A stretch of DNA of 6,121 nt from an uncultured Cellvibrio sp. (GTDB taxonomy: Bacteria > Pseudomonadota > Gammaproteobacteria > Pseudomonadales > Cellvibrionaceae). Position 1 is the first letter of the stretch; every line of letters starts with the position of its first letter. The notes beneath the pieces were generated by a model, which was not told the DNA's origin, ran no database searches, and was given only the letters and a program-made list of their open reading frames with translations. The stretch is from assembly GCA_946482385.1 (NCBI GenBank), contig CAMLRI010000145.1, positions 1-6,121 on the forward strand, read 5' to 3'. Made by a program: the position numbers and the translations under genes. This document shows positions 1 to 5,677 of this stretch, piece by piece.

Positions 1-2857
1 CGGTTTTAGCATGCACTACAGCCCCAGCTATGCCGCACCTATGGTCTACGACCAGTTTCAGGGGCAAGTGGCCTGGCGCTTGGCGCCGGAGCTCAACCAA
101 ATCCATATCAACAGTGGCGCCCTGCGTTTCCGCCAAGGGGATGAAGACCTTACCGGCTATATGTGGTTGTTTTTACCCTGGCAGCGCAACAGCGGTGATA
201 TCGACCTCTACTTGCAGATTGGCGGCCGCAACCTCAATACCAGCCTCTACCAAAAATACCTGCCCGCCATGGCACCCCAATCCCTGCGCCAATGGCTCGA
301 CGAAAGCGTGGGTGAGGCTAATCCCGGGGTAGCGCGCAGCGCCGGGTTTGTCTATCGCGCCACCCTTAACAGTAAAGACCCGCGCCAGCGCCATTTTGAG
401 CTGTATCTGGATTTGGCCAACAGCCGCCTCAACTACAGCCCCAGCTGGCCAGCACTGGAGCAGTTGACGGGCCGCTTGCTGGTGAGCAACGGCCAGGTGC
501 GCGCCCAGGTGGAACAGGCCCGGGTGTACGACAGCCAGGTGAGCCAGGCAAGCCTGTTGATGGCGCCCCGCGCCAAGGGGCCGGGTTCGCTATTGCAAAT
601 CCAAGGCAGCATTGCCGGGCCGGCAACCGACGGCATGCGTGTACTGCGCGAGGGCATATTGCGCCGCCATATCGGCAGCAGCATGGATAGCTGGTTTTTG
701 CTGGGAAACATGAAGGCGCAGCTGGATCTCGCCATTCCCCTGGGCGCCGGCCAGGCACCGGTGGCCGAGGCCTACCAGCAGGTGGATGTCAGCCTACAGG
801 CGCCCGCCTTTGAACTGCAGAACCTCAACCTGACTTTGCGCAACCTCCAGGGGCAAATTGGCTACCACAGCAAAACCGGCCTCTCCAGCCAGGGGTTGCA
901 GGCGCAGTTGTTCGGCGAGCCAGTGGTGGCCGAGTTGGCGACCGTCCAGCAGCAGGGCTACAGCCAGACCCTGGTTAGCCTGAGCGGCAATGTCGACAGC
1001 CGCATACTGGCCGGCTGGAGCCGCCGCCCGGAGCTATTGTTCCTGGAAGGCGCTATTCCCTATCAAACCCGGGTGGAACTCAACCATCGCCCGCGCGCCT
1101 CTGGTGCTGAGCCGGCGGCAGCCCCCACTATGGCCGAAGACCCCCATGGCGAGCAGTTTGCCGCCGGGGCTTTTGCCCGGGTCAACCTGCGCAGCGATTT
1201 GCAGGGGGTAAAAATCAACCTGCCCGACAACCTGGCCAAAAGCGCTGCACGCAAGCGCCCCTTGGTGTTTGACCTCTGGTTGCAGGAGGATGAATCCCAA
1301 GTGGCGCTCAGTTATGGCGAGCAGGTTAATGCCCTGTTCCGCCTGGATCGCCGCCACAACAACGCATTGCGCAATGCCAACCTGGCGCTCAAGCGCCCCG
1401 CCAGCTTCAGCCCCAGCCCGGAATTTTTGGTGAGCGGCAGCCTGCCCAAGTTTGACCTGGCGGATTGGCAGCAGGTGCTGGCCCGCTACCGCAGTTATCA
1501 GGAGCAATTGGGTGCGGCCGAGGCGCTTGATGCCACCGGCGCGGATGGGGAGGCTGACCCCGGCAAGGTTGCGGGCCTGGATTTTCGCGCCAGCGTCACC
1601 CTGGATCGCTATGACATAGGCAGCGTCCCCCTGCGCGACCTGGCGGTCGAGGCCAGGCGCGACTGGCGCGGCTGGCAGCTGGCGCTGAATAACCCGGCGG
1701 TGGCTGGCGATATCCATATCCCCGCCCTGGCGCAGCAGCCGATGGAGATTAAGCTCAAACGCCTGCAGCTGACGCGCAAAGACTTGGGCTTGGACACGCC
1801 CACCCCGCCCGCCGAGGCCGCCGCAGAGGGGCTGCCCCTGAAGGCCAAAAAGCAACTCGATCCGCGCAGCCTGCCCCTGGCCAATATAGCCGTGGAACAG
1901 TTGCTGCTGGACGAGGACAACTTTGGCAACTGGTCGCTGCAGTTGCGCCCCAACCCCCAGGGGGTGGTCATCGACAATATCCAGGGCAGTATTCGCGGCA
2001 TGACCATTGCGGCACCCCTTGTTGCGGCGCCGGCCGCAGCGGCCCCAAACCTTGCCGCCAAGGCAGCGGCGCCCCAGGCGCCGCCCCCCAGCGGTGCCAA
2101 AATGATTTGGCAGCAGGGCGAGCAGGGCATGCAAACCCGTTTTATCGGCCACATCAGCGCCGGCGATATTGCCGAGGTTATGCGCCAGTGGGGCAAGCCG
2201 GACACCCTGGAAAGCCAGCGCGCCAGCTTTGACCTGGATATCTACTGGGCCGGTTCGCCCCAGGATTTCAAGTTGGTGGATATCTACGGCGATATGGATT
2301 TGCACTTTGATGAAGGCCGCTTTAAGCGCGATGCCTCGGCGGGCGACGGTATTTTGCGGTTGTTGTCGGTACTCAATTTCGACTCGATTGCGCGGCGTAT
2401 GCGCCTGGATTTTTCCGACCTTTACCAAAGTGGTCTGGCCTACGACCGGATTGACGGCCGGGTTAATTTCCAGGGCGGCACCCTGGTGTTTAGCCAGCCC
2501 CTGGAAGTGCGCGGGCCATCCAGCCGCCTGCAAATGGCAGGCAGTATCGACCTGCGCCGCGAGCGGATCAAAACCCGCCTAGTCGCCACCCTGCCGGTGG
2601 CGGGCAACCTGACCTTCTTTACTGCCCTGGTCACCGGCTTGCCGGCAGCGGCGGGCATTTATGTGGTGAGCAAGCTGTTTAAGAAGCAGATGGATCAGGT
2701 GACCAGTATCAGCTACCGCATCACCGGCTCCTGGGATAACCCCAAAATGCGCTTCGACCGCTTGTTTGAAAGTGAAGAGAGCCTGCGCGATAAGGCTCCC
2801 AAGCAAGCCAACCCTGAGGGAGCTTTGGAGCGGCTGCCGGAGTATCCCGGTGGTTGA
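1..2857 (+). CDS. yhdP: YhdP-family AsmA-like envelope protein, 3' part (5' end outside window)
   Basis: The frame is open from the left edge (GGT TTT AGC ATG...), so the ATG at 11 is an internal methionine. About 951 residues are visible; E. coli YhdP has about 1266, so roughly the N-terminal quarter, including the expected single inner-membrane anchor, is missing. YhdP, with TamB and YdbH, is a bridge-like protein implicated in moving phospholipids to the outer membrane. The sequence is rich in alternating beta-strand patterns typical of AsmA-like grooves. The family C-terminal module is recognisable from about window residue 720: GDIAEVMRQWG, then SFDLDIYWAGSP, then RRMRLDFSDLYQSG, a GPSSRLQMAGSIDLR segment, a hydrophobic stretch near TALVTGLPAAAGIYVVSKL, and a closing GSWDNPKMRF motif. 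An Ala/Pro-rich linker (nt 2012-2099) precedes this module. The gene ends at TGA and converges on darP. The family call is firm; the cellular role is by homology. Confidence 0.9.
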   Translation, partial: GFSMHYSPSYAAPMVYDQFQGQVAWRLAPELNQIHINSGALRFRQGDEDLTGYMWLFLPWQRNSGDIDLYLQIGGRNLNTSLYQKYLPAMAPQSLRQWLDESVGEANPGVARSAGFVYRATLNSKDPRQRHFELYLDLANSRLNYSPSWPALEQLTGRLLVSNGQVRAQVEQARVYDSQVSQASLLMAPRAKGPGSLLQIQGSIAGPATDGMRVLREGILRRHIGSSMDSWFLLGNMKAQLDLAIPLGAGQAPVAEAYQQVDVSLQAPAFELQNLNLTLRNLQGQIGYHSKTGLSSQGLQAQLFGEPVVAELATVQQQGYSQTLVSLSGNVDSRILAGWSRRPELLFLEGAIPYQTRVELNHRPRASGAEPAAAPTMAEDPHGEQFAAGAFARVNLRSDLQGVKINLPDNLAKSAARKRPLVFDLWLQEDESQVALSYGEQVNALFRLDRRHNNALRNANLALKRPASFSPSPEFLVSGSLPKFDLADWQQVLARYRSYQEQLGAAEALDATGADGEADPGKVAGLDFRASVTLDRYDIGSVPLRDLAVEARRDWRGWQLALNNPAVAGDIHIPALAQQPMEIKLKRLQLTRKDLGLDTPTPPAEAAAEGLPLKAKKQLDPRSLPLANIAVEQLLLDEDNFGNWSLQLRPNPQGVVIDNIQGSIRGMTIAAPLVAAPAAAAPNLAAKAAAPQAPPPSGAKMIWQQGEQGMQTRFIGHISAGDIAEVMRQWGKPDTLESQRASFDLDIYWAGSPQDFKLVDIYGDMDLHFDEGRFKRDASAGDGILRLLSVLNFDSIARRMRLDFSDLYQSGLAYDRIDGRVNFQGGTLVFSQPLEVRGPSSRLQMAGSIDLRRERIKTRLVATLPVAGNLTFFTALVTGLPAAAGIYVVSKLFKKQMDQVTSISYRITGSWDNPKMRFDRLFESEESLRDKAPKQANPEGALERLPEYPGG

Positions 2858-2873
2858 CCCGCTTGAATAAAAC

Positions 2874-2907
2874 ATCCAATCGCTAAAAAGATCCAATCGA
2901 TAAAAAG
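2874..2907. repeat. 17-bp tandem direct repeat, two copies, one mismatch
   Basis: The two abutting copies are ATCCAATCGCTAAAAAG (2874-2890) and ATCCAATCGATAAAAAG (2891-2907), which differ only at the tenth base. The second copy runs into the left arm of the terminator hairpin. On the minus strand each copy supplies a CTTTTTA run, so a transcript leaving darP meets a U-rich stretch at the hairpin base and another 17 nt later. Origin by local duplication is an inference. Confidence 0.85.
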
Positions 2908-2936
2908 CAAAGGGCGCCGAGGGCGCCCTTTGCTTT
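2902..2936. terminator. Strong hairpin terminator between convergent yhdP and darP
   Basis: A perfect 15-bp inverted repeat: left arm AAAGCAAAGGGCGCC (2904-2918), loop GAG, right arm GGCGCCCTTTGCTTT (2922-2936). Read on the minus strand, the hairpin is followed by TTTTTATC, a good U-tract, so it should stop transcription from the darP side about 50 nt after the darP stop. Read on the plus strand, the tail is the weaker TTTGCTG, but it lies 46 nt after the yhdP stop and may serve that gene too. The hairpin is directly visible; bidirectional use is inferred. Confidence 0.85.
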
Positions 2937-2942
2937 GCTGGA

Positions 2943-2976
2943 AACCGCCGGAGAGGCAACAGCTGCCTGGGCGGTT
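2943..2976. other. Second, nested inverted repeat after the darP stop
   Basis: Outer arms AACCGCC (2943-2949) and GGCGGTT (2970-2976) enclose inner arms AGGCA (2954-2958) and TGCCT (2964-2968) around a 5-base loop, with an asymmetric internal bulge. The element lies 9 nt downstream of darP on the minus strand. Only a short TTTCC follows it, so it is a poor intrinsic terminator alone. It may protect the darP mRNA 3' end or back up the stronger hairpin that follows. Confidence 0.45.
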
Positions 2977-2985
2977 AAGGCTTGA

Positions 2986-3504
2986 TTAGTCGTTGGCTTC
3001 CAACTGCTCGCGGATAAAGCCAAACAGTTTGCGCGCATTGGCGGGCGGCTTGTTCTCTTCCCGCTCTTTTTGCGCTGCGCGGATCAACTGGCGCAGGTGC
3101 TGCACATCTATCCCCGGGCAGGAGGTCACCAGGGTTTGGAATACCTGTTTGTCGCCTTCAATCAACAGGTCGCGGTAGCGCTCTATCTGGTGTTGGCGGT
3201 GGATGTACTGGTCGCTGCGGTTTTGCATCTTGTCCACTGCCGCCTGGATTTCCTCGTGGTTGCCCTCGCGCATCAGGCGGCCAATGTATTGGATCTGGCG
3301 GCGGCGCGCCTCTTTAGGCGGCATTTTGCGTGCGATATGGATAGCGTCGAGCATGGTGTCGCTCAGCGGTATTTGCGCCAGCTGCTTCTCGTTCATATGG
3401 ATCAGGCTTTCGCCCAGGGCTTGCAGCGCATGCATTTCGCGTTTGACCTGCGATTTGCTGCGGATGTAGTCGTCGGGATTGACGTCGTCGTAGTCGTAAA
3501 CCAT
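2986..3504 (-). CDS. darP: DarP (YjgA), 50S ribosomal subunit assembly factor
   Basis: A 172-residue protein that aligns by eye along its length with E. coli DarP/YjgA (183 residues). It has an acidic start (DYDDVNPDD), a SKSQVKREMHALQALGESL helix (16-34), IPLSDTMLDAI (45-55), the conserved basic EARRRQIQYIGRLMR (65-79) and a C-terminal block with EENKPPANARKLF (149-161). DarP associates with late 50S precursors and promotes maturation of the peptidyl transferase region; it is cytoplasmic and largely helical. The ATG at 3504 matches the homologue N-terminus. The only Shine-Dalgarno candidate is a weak AGG about 8 nt upstream. It lies 89 nt after ptsO in the same direction; in remembered Pseudomonas genomes yjgA sits near tldD and pmbA instead, neither of which is present here. 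It may be co-transcribed by readthrough or have its own promoter; I see no convincing one. Confidence 0.93.
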   Translation of the reverse strand: MVYDYDDVNPDDYIRSKSQVKREMHALQALGESLIHMNEKQLAQIPLSDTMLDAIHIARKMPPKEARRRQIQYIGRLMREGNHEEIQAAVDKMQNRSDQYIHRQHQIERYRDLLIEGDKQVFQTLVTSCPGIDVQHLRQLIRAAQKEREENKPPANARKLFGFIREQLEAND

Positions 3505-3530
3505 AACCGGGGCCTGGTGGGGGGCGGATC

Positions 3531-3564
3531 AAAAAAAGGGCGCACAGGGTAGGCAAAACCCCTG
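3531..3564 (-). terminator. Weak terminator-like hairpin after ptsO
   Basis: On the minus strand, CAGGG and CCCTG arms (plus coordinates 3560-3564 and 3545-3549) enclose a 10-base loop. Seven bases later comes a run of seven T (plus-strand A at 3531-3537). The stem is only 5 bp and the gap to the T-run is longer than ideal, so termination would be partial. It would divide the rpoN-ptsO operon from darP, leaving some readthrough. Confidence 0.35.
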
Positions 3565-3593
3565 CCAATAACAAGTCGGTAATTCCAGATGGG

Positions 3594-3866
3594 CTATTCG
3601 CCCTCTTCAAAATAGTCGGCCACCAGGGCGCGTATGGCGTCCAGGGCGGGCTGTTCGTCTTCGCCTTGGGTAGATACTTGCAGTTGGGTGCCCTGGCTGG
3701 CGGCCAGCAGCATCAGCGACATAACGCTTTTGGCGTCCACCCAATTGCCTTCGCCCACCCGCGCCTGCACCTGTGCCTGGAACTGGTTGGCAAGGGTGGC
3801 CAGCTTGGCGGCGGCGCGGGCGTGCAGGCCGCGCTTGTTGATAATCTCAAGGGTTTGGCTGGGCAT
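3594..3866 (-). CDS. ptsO: NPr, HPr-like phosphocarrier of the nitrogen PTS
   Basis: A 90-residue HPr-family protein, the same length as E. coli NPr. It carries the phosphorylation site in KRGLHARAAAKL (active His15) and the second conserved HPr segment AKSVMSLMLLAASQG (45-59). It accepts phosphate from PtsP (EI-Ntr) and passes it to PtsN; both are cytoplasmic signalling carriers, not sugar transporters. I chose the ATG at 3866 because it gives the family N-terminus (MPSQTLEIINKRG). An upstream in-frame ATG at 3917 would add 17 residues unlike the family, encoded wholly within rapZ. The chosen start overlaps the rapZ 3' end by 20 nt and has no clear Shine-Dalgarno, so translation is probably coupled to rapZ. 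It is the last gene of the core rpoN operon. The name npr is also used. Confidence 0.95.
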   Translation of the reverse strand: MPSQTLEIINKRGLHARAAAKLATLANQFQAQVQARVGEGNWVDAKSVMSLMLLAASQGTQLQVSTQGEDEQPALDAIRALVADYFEEGE

Positions 3867-4743
3867 GGGCGCTGGGTTTCTGGTGTTTGTTGATATCGCG
3901 ATGACGCACTTGCACATCGTGATAATACTGGTCGAAATGGGCTTTCAGGCGCTCGCTTAAATAAACGGAGCGGTGCTGGCCGCCGGTGCAGCCCACCGCA
4001 ATGGTGATATAGCTGCGGTTGTTGGCCTGGTAGCGCGGTAGCCAGCGCGCCAGGTAATGCTCTATATCGCTGTACATTTCCTGCACGGTTACCTGCTCCT
4101 CCAGGAAGTCGATCACCTCCTGGTCCTTGCCGGTTTGCGGGCGCAGGTTGGGTTTCCAGTGGGGGTTGGGCAGGCAGCGTGCATCAAATACCAGGTCGGC
4201 ATTTACCGGCACGCCGTGTTTAAAGCCGAAGGATTCAAACAGTATCGCCATGGTGGACTGGCTGCGCCCCACAATCCGCTCTTTCACCAGGTCGCGCAGT
4301 TCGTGCAGGTTGAGGTGGCTGGTATCGATAATTTGGTCGGCGCTATCGCGGATTGGCTCCAGCAACTGCTGCTCAATGGCGATGGCTTCTTCCAGGCTGG
4401 TGCTCTTATCGCTCAGCGGGTGCTTGCGCCGGGTTTCGCTAAAGCGCTGGATCAGCACCGCCGGCTGGGAATCCAGGTAAAGGGTGCGAAAGGGCAGGTG
4501 CGCCTCTTTGAGGGTGGCAATCATCTGCGGGAAGATGTTCAGATCCTGCCAGGCGTTGCGCACGTCTATGCCAATGGCAAATTTCTGATTGTTGTCTTTG
4601 TGGATTTCAATTTGCGCCACCAGGGCTGGCAGCAGGCTTACCGGCAGGTTGTCGATGCAATTAAAGCCGACATCCTCCAGCACATGGAGGGCGGTACTTT
4701 TACCGGAGCCGGACAGGCCGCTGACGATCACCAGGTGGAGCAT
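3847..4743 (-). CDS. rapZ: RapZ (YvcJ), P-loop nucleotide-binding RNA adaptor protein
   Basis: A 298-residue protein matching E. coli RapZ (284). It has the Walker A motif SGLSGSGKST (8-17), RNAWQDL and the FSETRRKHPLS block (101-111), SFGFKHG (171-177), LPNPHW (191-196; His195 aligns with E. coli His190) and the C-terminal domain signature GCTGGQHRSVY (251-261). In E. coli the C-terminal domain binds the sRNAs GlmZ and GlmY and senses glucosamine-6-phosphate, directing RNase E to GlmZ to control glmS. Whether that sRNA pair exists in this organism cannot be seen here. The start at 4743 has a good Shine-Dalgarno (GAGG, 8 nt upstream) and lies 20 nt after the ptsN stop. The C-terminus extends past VRHRDINKHQK with SAHAQPNP, partly overlapping the ptsO start, and lacks the enteric KRK cluster. 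Confidence 0.96.
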   Translation of the reverse strand: MLHLVIVSGLSGSGKSTALHVLEDVGFNCIDNLPVSLLPALVAQIEIHKDNNQKFAIGIDVRNAWQDLNIFPQMIATLKEAHLPFRTLYLDSQPAVLIQRFSETRRKHPLSDKSTSLEEAIAIEQQLLEPIRDSADQIIDTSHLNLHELRDLVKERIVGRSQSTMAILFESFGFKHGVPVNADLVFDARCLPNPHWKPNLRPQTGKDQEVIDFLEEQVTVQEMYSDIEHYLARWLPRYQANNRSYITIAVGCTGGQHRSVYLSERLKAHFDQYYHDVQVRHRDINKHQKPSAHAQPNP

Positions 4744-4763
4744 GGTTATTCCCTCAACATGGG

Positions 4764-5210
4764 TTAGCCGATAGCGGCCTGGTAGAGTTCCTGGTCGCTG
4801 CGGGCATTGCGCAAGCGGCTGCGGTAGTCGGCATTGCTCAGGGCACCGGCCAGGGCGGCGAGGTTTTGCAAGTGATCCTCGTGGCTTTCTTTGGGCACCA
4901 GCATGGCAAATAAAATATCCACTGGCTGGGCATCTATGGCATCAAAATCTATGGGTTCGGCCAGGGTGATCAGGGCGCCTATAGTGCCTTGGCAGTGTTC
5001 CACCCGGCAGTGGGGAATGGCAATGCCGTGGCCGATACCGGTGGAACCCAGGCGCTCGCGCGCAATCAGGCGGCGAAACAGGTCGTCGGCATCAATGCTG
5101 GGTACGTCCTGGGCAATGGTGCTGGCCAGAAGTTCAAGGGCGCGCTTTTTGCTGCCGCTTTCGACCCCGCACAGAGTGCGCTTGGGGCTGATTAACGCTT
5201 GAATATCCAT
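4764..5210 (-). CDS. ptsN: PtsN, EIIA-Ntr of the nitrogen PTS
   Basis: A 148-residue single-domain PTS EIIA type-2 protein, slightly shorter than the 154-163 residues usual in Pseudomonas and E. coli. The active-site block is ERLGSTGIGHGIAIPHCR (52-69), with phosphorylatable His67, followed by FAMLVPKESHEDHLQNLAALA in the second half. PtsN is the terminal acceptor of the PtsP-NPr-PtsN chain. Its phosphorylation state regulates potassium transport and other targets in enterics and polymer and carbon metabolism in pseudomonads. The start at 5210 gives the family-typical MDIQALISPKRTL. There is no Shine-Dalgarno in the usual place; the nearest purine run, GAGAG, ends about 20 nt upstream. The 70-nt gap after hpf also holds a GC-rich hairpin, so initiation here may depend on RNA structure or coupling. 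Confidence 0.95.
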   Translation of the reverse strand: MDIQALISPKRTLCGVESGSKKRALELLASTIAQDVPSIDADDLFRRLIARERLGSTGIGHGIAIPHCRVEHCQGTIGALITLAEPIDFDAIDAQPVDILFAMLVPKESHEDHLQNLAALAGALSNADYRSRLRNARSDQELYQAAIG

Positions 5211-5241
5211 AACAGTTGATGTGGAAACATCTCTCGTATTG

Positions 5242-5261
5242 AGCCCCGGCGAGCCGGGGCT
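5242..5261 (-). promoter_or_regulatory. GC-rich hairpin in the hpf-ptsN intergenic RNA
   Basis: AGCCCCGG and CCGGGGCT pair perfectly over 8 bp around a 4-base loop. The hairpin begins 19 nt after the hpf stop and ends 31 nt before the ptsN ATG. No T-run follows in either direction, so it is not a standard intrinsic terminator. It could stabilise the upstream mRNA, mark a processing site, or influence ptsN translation. The structure is directly visible; the function is a guess. Confidence 0.5.
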
Positions 5262-5280
5262 GGGTTGGCTTGATACGCGC

Positions 5281-5571
5281 CTAGCGGTGGCTGCGCAATT
5301 TTTCTTTGTGCTTGATCAGCTGGCGGTCGAGTTTGTCGGCCAGCGCATCTATAGCGGCGTAGAGGTCTTCGTGGGTGGAGTCGGCGAACAGGTCTTTGCC
5401 GCTGACATGCAGGGTCGCTTCTGCTTTTTGGATCAGTTTATCCACCGAGAGGATGACATGGGTATTGGTAATGCGGTCGTGGTGGTTGCTGAGTCGCTCT
5501 AATTTACTGATTACATAGTTTTTGAGCGAGTCGGTAACATCCAGATGGTGGCCACTGATGGTTATTTGCAT
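5281..5571 (-). CDS. hpf: Short ribosome hibernation promoting factor HPF
   Basis: A 96-residue protein that aligns end to end with E. coli HPF (95 residues). The N-terminus MQITISGHHLDVTDSLKNYV (1-20), the central EATLHVSGKDLFADSTHEDLYAAIDAL (51-77) and the basic helix DKLDRQLIKHKEKLRSHR (79-96) give the beta-alpha-beta-beta-beta-alpha pattern of the family. HPF binds the 30S decoding region and, in gammaproteobacteria, promotes 100S dimers with RMF in slow-growing cells. The absence of a C-terminal dimerisation domain makes this the short form, which is expected beside rpoN. The start at 5571 has a good purine-rich Shine-Dalgarno (GAGAGAGGA, about 8 nt upstream). It follows rpoN after a 106-nt gap that could hold its own promoter, giving stationary-phase expression independent of rpoN. 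Confidence 0.95.
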   Translation of the reverse strand: MQITISGHHLDVTDSLKNYVISKLERLSNHHDRITNTHVILSVDKLIQKAEATLHVSGKDLFADSTHEDLYAAIDALADKLDRQLIKHKEKLRSHR

Positions 5572-5603
5572 AGGTACATCCTCTCTCTAACGCTAACGGA
5601 AAA

Positions 5604-5632
5604 AGTATTGGCTGTGGCAGGCGGGCTGCCAG
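5604..5632 (-). promoter_or_regulatory. Possible promoter for hpf (weak match)
   Basis: On the minus strand, CTGGCA (plus 5627-5632) resembles a -35 box and AATACT (plus 5604-5609) a -10 box, each matching 4 of 6 consensus bases, separated by 17 nt. Transcription would start some 20-30 nt before the hpf ATG. The 106-nt gap after rpoN makes an internal promoter plausible, but a match of this quality is common by chance. The same stretch holds a 6-bp inverted repeat. Confidence 0.25.
5615..5631 (-). other. Small inverted repeat between rpoN and hpf
   Basis: TGGCAG (5615-5620) and CTGCCA (5626-5631) form a 6-bp stem with a 5-base loop. On the minus strand a run of five T (plus A at 5600-5604) follows 10 nt later. 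It may be a partial attenuator that lowers readthrough from rpoN, or a protein-binding palindrome. The stem is short and the spacing poor, so it may have no function. Confidence 0.3.
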
Positions 5633-5677
5633 CAGTCGGTTGTGCATCCCAGCAATCCACCCTTGCCCCAGTTGTTG

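Noticed and set aside
11..13. ATG at 11 as the start of the yhdP-like gene
   Set aside because: The frame stays open to the left edge and the protein would lack the N-terminal anchor and about a quarter of the family length, so this is an internal Met.
1034..2533. A 499-codon open frame on the minus strand opposite yhdP
   Set aside because: It lies entirely antisense to a well-supported gene, has low-complexity composition (Gly, Ala, Gln, His and Arg-rich) with no recognisable domain, and is what GC-rich third codon positions produce on the opposite strand.
3505..3593. TTGTTA and TACCCT as a darP promoter
   Set aside because: Spacing is 17 nt but the -10 box matches only 3 of 6 bases, and it falls within the terminator-like element; not enough to call.
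3867..3917. Upstream ATG at 3917 as the ptsO start
   Set aside because: It adds 17 residues not found in NPr/HPr proteins, and the ATG at 3866 restores the normal 90-residue length with His15 in place.
4746..4760. Four-codon ORF (M-L-R-E-stop) just before rapZ
   Set aside because: It contains the rapZ Shine-Dalgarno itself and is too short to tell from chance.
4057..4767. A 236-codon open frame on the plus strand opposite rapZ
   Set aside because: It is a shadow of rapZ with no family resemblance, and rapZ shows clear motifs throughout.
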